A stretch of DNA of 55,501 bases, from positions 1 through 55,501 of the forward strand of contig NZ_JACJSF010000052.1 of the NCBI RefSeq assembly GCF_014698035.1. Direction: 5' to 3'. The notes beneath the pieces are model-generated. The model did no database searches and had not been told where the DNA came from. It saw only the letters and a list, made by a program, of their open reading frames with translations. A program made the position numbers and the translations under genes. Numbering within the stretch: position 1 is the first letter of the stretch; every line of letters begins with the position of its first letter. Source of the stretch: Desmonostoc muscorum FACHB-395. GTDB lineage: Bacteria > Cyanobacteriota > Cyanobacteriia > Cyanobacteriales > Nostocaceae. This document shows, piece after piece, positions 52,292-55,501 of this stretch.

Positions 52292-53686
52292 ATGTCTATA
52301 ATCATTGCTGGAGAACGTAGTGGGGTGGGCAAGACAACAGTCACGCTTACCCTTTTAGCATCTTTACGTCGTCGCGATCGCCTGGTGCAATCTTTCAAGG
52401 TAGGCCCAGACTACATCGATCCGATGTTTCATCAACACGTAACTAGTCGTCCTTGTCGCAACTTAGACCCAGTGTTGACTTCAGAAACCTACGTTCAGCA
52501 ATGTTTTGCCCGTCATAGTCAACTGACTGAATATGCCCTAGTAGAAGGGGTAATGGGATTATTTGATGGAATTTCGTCATTGGTCAATAGTTCTTTGTCT
52601 TCTGCAAATGACAAAGGAAAAATTACTGACTTTGCAAGTACGGCACACATTGCACGGCTTTTAGATTTACCTGTGGTGTTGGTGATTGATTGCAGTCGCT
52701 TGTCTGGTTCTGTAGCTGCGATCGCTCACGGCTACCAATCTATTGACCCCCGAATTAAAATAGCTGGGGTAGTATTAAATCGCGTGGGAAGCGATCGCCA
52801 CCTCTCTCTCCTCAAAGATGCCCTAAAACCCTTACAATTACCTATTCTCGGCGTGCTGCGCCGTCAAGATAACATCACAATTCCCGATCGCCATTTGGGT
52901 TTAGTACCCACAGCAGAACTTACTGAACTCAACGCTTTAATTGATCGCCTCGCCGATTTAGGAGATACTTGCTTCGATTGGCAAAACTTATTACCCCTGT
53001 TAAAATCACAACCTCTCCCTCCTCCCCCTAATCCGCCTCATTCTCCCTCCTCCATCAGAGTTGCAGTCGCGCGCGATCGCGCTTTTAATTTTTATTACCA
53101 AGACAATCTCGATTTGCTGCAACAACTTGGTGCAGAACTGGTTTTCTGGAGTCCATTAGAAGACGCTGCAATACCAAAAGATGTCCAGGGAATGTATTTT
53201 GGCGGAGGTTTCCCAGAAGTTTTTGCCCAGCAACTAGCAGAAAATACCAGCGTTCGTGATGGAGTGAAAACAGCAATTCTCCAAGGAATGCCTGCGATCG
53301 CTGAATGCGGAGGATTAATGTATTTATGTGAGCAAATTATCGATTTTGAGGGTAAATCTTGGGCGATGACGGGAGTTTTACCGACATCTGCTGTCATGGG
53401 TGCGCGTTTAACTCTGGGCTATCGTCGTGCAGTAGCTTTGCAAGATAATCTGTTAGTGAAGGCAGGTACAACTGTTCACGGACATGAATTTCATCGTTCT
53501 CATTTAACCTTAACTCCCACTAAGCCCCTATTTGAAACTTCTCGCTACGATTGTGATGAAAATATGGGATGCGAGGGATGGGGTTTACCTGCAAATGTTC
53601 ATGCTTCTTATGTTCATCTGCATTGGGGAAAAAGTAGAGAAATTCCCGAACAGTTTCTTAAAGAATGTAGAACTTACACATCATAG
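52292..53686 (+). CDS. cbiA: Cobyrinate a,c-diamide synthase
   Basis: Amidates the a and c side chains of cobyrinate with glutamine and ATP in cobalamin synthesis (CbiA/CobB family). The protein has 464 aa: an N-terminal dethiobiotin-synthetase-like ATPase with P-loop GERSGVGKTT near residues 7-16, VGPDYIDPMFH, then VEGVMGLFDG; and a C-terminal glutaminase-like domain (about 250-460) with the nucleophile in AECGGLMYL. Residues about 96-110 (SSLSSANDKGK) come from degenerate heptameric-repeat DNA inserted in frame before the conserved STAHIARLLDLPVVLV. It lies 22 bp after the SLH gene and could be co-transcribed with it. Confidence 0.93.
   Translation: MSIIIAGERSGVGKTTVTLTLLASLRRRDRLVQSFKVGPDYIDPMFHQHVTSRPCRNLDPVLTSETYVQQCFARHSQLTEYALVEGVMGLFDGISSLVNSSLSSANDKGKITDFASTAHIARLLDLPVVLVIDCSRLSGSVAAIAHGYQSIDPRIKIAGVVLNRVGSDRHLSLLKDALKPLQLPILGVLRRQDNITIPDRHLGLVPTAELTELNALIDRLADLGDTCFDWQNLLPLLKSQPLPPPPNPPHSPSSIRVAVARDRAFNFYYQDNLDLLQQLGAELVFWSPLEDAAIPKDVQGMYFGGGFPEVFAQQLAENTSVRDGVKTAILQGMPAIAECGGLMYLCEQIIDFEGKSWAMTGVLPTSAVMGARLTLGYRRAVALQDNLLVKAGTTVHGHEFHRSHLTLTPTKPLFETSRYDCDENMGCEGWGLPANVHASYVHLHWGKSREIPEQFLKECRTYTS
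52575..52624. repeat. Degenerate heptameric repeats inside cbiA
   Basis: CATTGGTCAATAG and AAATGACAAAGGA units match intergenic heptameric arrays of this genome but are read in frame in the cobyrinate synthase gene. Confidence 0.65.
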
Positions 53687-53748
53687 ACCCCCCAATACCC
53701 CACCCAATACAGTCCGGTTAAAGGGGAAAAGATTTTGAATATATTCTT

Positions 53749-54186
53749 TTAACGTGAGTTCGATAAATTCATATCGTCATTTAACTTGCGAATCAGACGG
53801 GATAACTCACGAATGATATTCACCGCAATTTCAGGAGTTTCTTCGATCGCATCATACAATTGTTCTTGCGTCAGTTCCAAAAATTCGCAAGGTTCCAAAG
53901 TTGTTGCAGTGGCAGAACGAGGTTGAGTATCAAATACTGCCATCTCACCAAAATATTTTCCCTGATCCACCTCTGCAAGTTGTTTATTGCCAATGTGAAC
54001 TTTAACTCGGCCTGAAACGACAATGTAGAGCGATCGCCCTTCTTCTCCTTGGCGAAAGATGGTGTAATTAGCTGGAAATGACAGTTCGTTCATCACTGAA
54101 GTGAGCCGCACAATAAAATCATCCCGCAATTCCTTAAAAATCGGGACTCGCCGGACAAATAATAAACGGTCAACACTGGTTAGCAT
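53749..54186 (-). CDS. Cyclic nucleotide-binding domain protein
   Basis: A single cNMP-binding (Crp-type) beta-barrel of 145 aa: FPANYTIFRQGEEGRSLYIVVSGRVKVHI, then the phosphate-binding cassette YFGEMAVFDTQPRSATATT with the Glu and Arg that contact the cyclic phosphate, and a final helix (EETPEIAVNIIRELSRLIRKLNDDM). There is no DNA-binding helix-turn-helix, so it is a stand-alone sensor or adaptor rather than a transcription factor. It converges on cbiA and is upstream of an IS element. The ligand could be cAMP or cGMP. Confidence 0.88.
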   Translation of the reverse strand: MLTSVDRLLFVRRVPIFKELRDDFIVRLTSVMNELSFPANYTIFRQGEEGRSLYIVVSGRVKVHIGNKQLAEVDQGKYFGEMAVFDTQPRSATATTLEPCEFLELTQEQLYDAIEETPEIAVNIIRELSRLIRKLNDDMNLSNSR

Positions 54187-54358
54187 AATTACAAGTTAAA
54201 CATAAAACATTACTGTAAATTTTAAACCTGAAGCCAGAGCGCAATTAGTCATATTAACCGATGTTGAACGCTAGCCGCCAAGAATATCTCAAACTTTAGC
54301 CTGTCTTTGATCTGACTTTTCACGTTATGTGGAAAGTCCACCAAAAACTTAACTCCCT

Positions 54359-54377
54359 CCTTCCCGACACGGGAAGG
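54359..54377. repeat. CCTTCCCG/CGGGAAGG hairpin repeat
   Basis: Perfect 8-bp inverted repeat with loop ACA, inside a CTCCCTCC...AAAGTTC block similar to the repeat at 19105-19156. Confidence 0.65.
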
Positions 54378-54399
54378 GGGAAAGTTCAAAGTCTCTCTC

Positions 54400-55501
54400 C
54401 TTTTAGGCTACGGTGTACACACAAGTCTTATAACCCTGTTTTGTCACTCTAGGCAGAGGAAAAGTAGAAATCAGGGTGAGTTAGGGAAATAAAAATTGAA
54501 CTAGTTAGGTTATAAATAATAGATTGAAGTTTAGAAAAGCCCAAAGACAATTGGGGAATATGAAAAACTGTTAACCAGGGAAATATTAAGTTAAATAAAG
54601 TAAAAGGTTGAATTGTCAAACGGAGATTATTAAGAATATTCTTCCAACCTTTACCATCATCCCACCAGGGGTGTGAAGCTAATTTTGATGGAGATTTGGG
54701 TAGAGAAGACTGCATTTGTTCAGAGTGTAGACTCACCATTAAGTAGCTACTACAAACAATCTCCCACCAGCGTTCAATATCCGCATAATGAGTCAGCCGA
54801 TAATCTGCCCAACCTAATTCATTTTTACTTTGCTTCAAGCCATATTCAACCCAAGTTCTTAAACCATAAAAGTTTCCTACATCTCTTGGTTTAAGGTCTG
54901 GGTATTTACTCATCACATACCAAGTAGTATTACCAGGTAATTTCTCAATGTCAGTAGTAATCTGCCAATATCTTTTTTCTTGTCGCTTGCCGTGAATTAT
55001 TTCTCTGATATAACGATTTTCACTACTCAGGTCAGAAAATACACGCTTGAATCTCTGCCACTCTAAATATTGAGTATGCTGTCTCGGAAGTAAATCTACA
55101 GAATGGTTTGAGCGAATCGCTACTATATAGTTTAGATTCATTTCATCTAACAAAGATATGAAATTCGTCCCACTTTCCCCATATAAACTATCTGCCAGTA
55201 CCAAATTGAATTTAAAGCCCATTAATTTTAGCTTCCGCATCAGGATTGCTGCTATTTGTGGCTTAGTTAAATACTTATCTTCTGGCTTTAATCTTTCACG
55301 AGGCTTATATACTTCAAACAGTAGTGGAAAAGTCATCCCGCAGAACACGCCATACGCTGTCACTGCTACAATTCCATTCTCTACTTTTCCCAAGTTTCCT
55401 ATATACTGCCGTTTCACATAATCTGTCTTATTCCTTTTCTTTTTATCTCCTGTTTCATCAATAATCAGAATGATTGGTCTACCTTTTAGTACTTGTAAAA
55501 T
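54400..55501 (-). mobile_element. Insertion sequence (IS701-type), partial
   Basis: The element contains the transposase and ends somewhere in 54380-54448. The exact terminus and target duplication cannot be set because the other end is outside the window. Confidence 0.6.
54449..55501 (-). CDS. IS701-type transposase, 5' part beyond the window
   Basis: DDE transposase reading from the right edge of the window. Visible motifs are the first-Asp strand IILIIDETGDKKKRNKTDYVKRQYIGNLGK, the second-Asp segment LVLADSLYGE, and the C-terminal YGLRTWVEYGLKQSKNELGWADYRLTHY (catalytic Glu region), the pattern of IS701-like elements common in cyanobacteria. The frame stays open to 55501, so the N-terminus (perhaps 80 or more residues) lies outside; the GTG at 55417 is unlikely to be the true start. 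There is no frameshift in the visible part. No HIP1 site occurs in it, unlike the flanking genes, consistent with recent arrival. Confidence 0.88.
   Translation of the reverse strand: MLQVLKGRPIILIIDETGDKKKRNKTDYVKRQYIGNLGKVENGIVAVTAYGVFCGMTFPLLFEVYKPRERLKPEDKYLTKPQIAAILMRKLKLMGFKFNLVLADSLYGESGTNFISLLDEMNLNYIVAIRSNHSVDLLPRQHTQYLEWQRFKRVFSDLSSENRYIREIIHGKRQEKRYWQITTDIEKLPGNTTWYVMSKYPDLKPRDVGNFYGLRTWVEYGLKQSKNELGWADYRLTHYADIERWWEIVCSSYLMVSLHSEQMQSSLPKSPSKLASHPWWDDGKGWKNILNNLRLTIQPFTLFNLIFPWLTVFHIPQLSLGFSKLQSIIYNLTSSIFISLTHPDFYFSSA

Overview
The window is chromosomal DNA from a filamentous, probably heterocyst-forming cyanobacterium (Nostocales; Nostoc/Anabaena-like). Evidence read from the sequence: the HIP1 octamer GCGATCGC recurs throughout; heptameric repeats of the (C/A)AATGAC type and GGGGAGCA/GGGAATT-type tandem repeats lie between and inside genes; a psb34-type photosystem II assembly gene is present; a 6S RNA candidate lies directly downstream of purK; and there are two giant Ser/Thr kinase-ATPase-GAF-histidine kinase proteins of a kind typical of this group. 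No rRNA, tRNA, CRISPR array or prophage was found.

Layout. 1-8.3 kb: NodB-type polysaccharide deacetylase, convergent with an exported fasciclin protein, then a GST, a HerA-like ATPase, a group 2 sigma factor and an exported hypothetical. 8.3-11.9 kb: cobO, a GFA-family protein, a pRiA4b ORF-3-like protein and a small nucleotidyltransferase. 12-17.5 kb: first giant hybrid kinase. 17.9-24.3 kb: NTF2-like protein, a [2Fe-2S] thioredoxin-like ferredoxin, a GntR regulator divergent from leuA with a twin palindromic operator between them, a KTSC protein, moaE, a small membrane protein, and a clpS-DUF2103 pair. 24.4-29.9 kb: an exported FAD oxidoreductase, a small membrane protein, a pentapeptide protein overlapping purK, and 6S RNA. 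30.2-35.6 kb: second giant hybrid kinase. 35.8-38.4 kb: paired M16 peptidases, one with the metal site and one without. 38.5-43.6 kb: a peptidoglycan-binding protein, a holin-like membrane protein, a CbiG/CobE-like protein, citramalate synthase, and a divergent ferredoxin with a small membrane protein. 43.7-46.1 kb: fused thiO-thiG and psb34. 46.5-53.7 kb: a TPR protein, an exported hypothetical, a beta-helix/SLH surface protein and cobyrinate diamide synthase. 53.7-55.5 kb: a cyclic-nucleotide-binding protein and an IS701-type transposase cut by the window edge.

How the genes relate. Most are dispersed housekeeping or accessory genes rather than one large operon. Three cobalamin steps (cobO, cbiG/cobE-like, cbiA/cobB) are scattered over 45 kb. 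Two members of the 2-isopropylmalate/citramalate synthase superfamily (leuA and cimA) feed branched-chain amino acid synthesis, and leuA appears to be under local GntR control. Cofactor synthesis is also represented by moaE and thiO-thiG.

The most distinctive signal is repeat DNA acting on coding sequence. Heptameric repeats supply or adjoin the start codons of three genes. Repeats or palindromes also lie in frame inside at least five conserved proteins (cimA, thiO-thiG, cbiA, the second kinase and the [2Fe-2S] protein). I did not find a convincing wholly new multi-gene system. The best leads are the leuA/GntR operator, the paralogous giant kinases with altered catalytic motifs, the inverted repeat over the KTSC promoter, and the repeat-derived coding sequence.
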